The notes under the pieces were generated by a model. That model had not been told where the DNA came from and searched no databases. It saw only the letters and a list, made by a program, of their open reading frames with translations. From positions 1 through 5,767 of the forward strand of contig JALZUV010000161.1 in NCBI GenBank assembly GCA_023301245.1: 5,767 bases of DNA, given 5' to 3'. Positions 5,079 to 5,767 of the stretch are shown here, one piece after another. The position numbers and the translations under genes were made by a program. Origin of the DNA: Rickettsiales bacterium. GTDB taxonomy: Bacteria > Pseudomonadota > Alphaproteobacteria > Rickettsiales > JALZUV01. Numbering within the stretch: position 1 is the first letter of the stretch; each line of letters opens with the position of its first letter.

Positions 5079-5767
5079 GTGGAGAACCGTGTAAAAACTT
5101 CGGTAGATTTAGCTACCCCCCAGCTTGCTTCTAACAGAAGCGAGTTAAGAGAGGCTGTCCACCACCATAATACAGACCCGCATACGCTAGGTGTTCCTGA
5201 TGCCCCTGGAACCACCAACACCCCCGGTGACTGGGCCGTTACGAATGATTCATGGTTAAAAGAAAAAAAACATTGGACCGACTCGCCCTTTGGTAAAGCC
5301 GCCATTGAGTTTGTCTCGCGTATTACGCTCGGTGGCTTCCTTTATAGTTTGATGGAAAATAGCCAAGCGATGAAACAACTTGGCAGTTACGAACGCGCGA
5401 ATCATGCAAAGAATAGTAAAGACGCAGGATTCCTAGAGAAAATCGCCTTCTTTATCGATAATACCATTGGTAAGGGCATGTATAAGGTGCTCGATAACAC
5501 CGTATTTAAAGGCAAATATGCCACCAAGGCTGACGGTAGCGCAAAAATTGATGGTGATGGAAACAAAGTAACAAGATCGCGTGACTTCCTACGCTTCCGC
5601 GAAAACCGCAACACTCACCCTGGACAAGATATATCTGGCCGCTCAATTGGTGCCGAGATGACCGTCGTCACTGCTTCCTTCGCAGCGATGAGTGCAGGTT
5701 CGGCTATTATGCGTGATGTTCTATCGGGTATATTTAACCCAAAAGAGCGCGCATCATGGACCAATAA
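5079..5767 (+). CDS. N-terminal part of an unrecognised protein (3' end outside window)
   Basis: An open frame runs from the TAG at 5004-5006 to the window edge. From GTG 5079 it encodes 229 residues and continues beyond. I do not recognise the family. Visible: a polar N-terminus with HHH (28-30) and a Pro/Gly/Thr-rich stretch (about 34-51); a Trp-containing charged segment (W52, W59, W66); a moderately hydrophobic helix around 74-92 (EFVSRITLGGFLYSLM); an amphipathic part at 117-143; an Asp/Gly-rich loop IDGDGN (157-162) followed by Arg-rich sequence (166-177); and an Ala/Ser/Met-rich hydrophobic helix (about 190-219). No signal peptide is evident. The start is unsettled: there is no in-frame ATG until 5352, which seems too late, and the good Shine-Dalgarno-like AGGTGGAG (5077-5084) overlaps GTG 5079 instead of preceding it. 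GTG 5058 is the alternative. Codon use looks like the neighbours, and the opposite-strand ORFs here read as shadows. Confidence 0.65.
   Translation, partial: MENRVKTSVDLATPQLASNRSELREAVHHHNTDPHTLGVPDAPGTTNTPGDWAVTNDSWLKEKKHWTDSPFGKAAIEFVSRITLGGFLYSLMENSQAMKQLGSYERANHAKNSKDAGFLEKIAFFIDNTIGKGMYKVLDNTVFKGKYATKADGSAKIDGDGNKVTRSRDFLRFRENRNTHPGQDISGRSIGAEMTVVTASFAAMSAGSAIMRDVLSGIFNPKERASWTN

Noticed and set aside
5549..5584. EF-hand-like loop in the right-edge protein (Asp158, Asp160, Asn162, Asp169)
   Set aside because: The spacing partly fits, but the required Gly at loop position 6 is Lys and position 8 is not hydrophobic. A single partial match in an Asp/Gly loop is not enough to call calcium binding.
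5402..5614. 70-codon minus-strand frame within the right-edge gene
   Set aside because: It is contained in the longer open plus-strand frame and shows no ribosome-binding site or recognisable motif.

Overview
The window looks like a piece of an alphaproteobacterial chromosome of moderate GC content. The evidence is protein-level: EF-Ts (307 residues) and ribosomal protein S2 read like alphaproteobacterial versions, and S2 has an Ala/Lys/Glu-rich C-terminal tail. I cannot name the genus. The protein-coding density is high, no insertion sequence, CRISPR array, tRNA or rRNA is visible, and the intergenic gaps are short (31 to 148 bases).

Layout, left to right. Positions 1-354 (+) hold the last 117 codons of an unrecognised protein with two hydrophobic segments. 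It is followed after 33 bases by 388-1497 (+), a long and divergent member of the pyrroline-5-carboxylate reductase (ProC) family. This gene runs convergently into the tsf-rpsB pair (tsf 1568-2491, rpsB 2523-3503, both minus). The gap between them holds a good intrinsic terminator oriented for tsf, plus a second hairpin that overlaps the tsf stop codon. Upstream of rpsB, positions 3504-3573 can fold into a leader RNA whose closing stem ends two bases before the Shine-Dalgarno sequence; this is a candidate S2 autoregulatory site. Next is an MscS-type mechanosensitive channel with about seven membrane segments (3652-5004, minus). A 74-base divergent intergenic region then leads to a second unrecognised protein (5079-5767, +), cut off by the window edge.

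The core of the window is therefore translation housekeeping (S2 and EF-Ts as one transcription unit), flanked by a channel gene that is probably involved in osmotic protection and a probable proline-pathway or related reductase. The least explained parts are the two incomplete proteins at the window ends, the altered active-site motifs of the ProC-like enzyme, the S2 tail and the S2 leader. I found no clear evidence of a defence system, mobile element or other multi-gene novel system; the two unknown proteins are the best places to look further.
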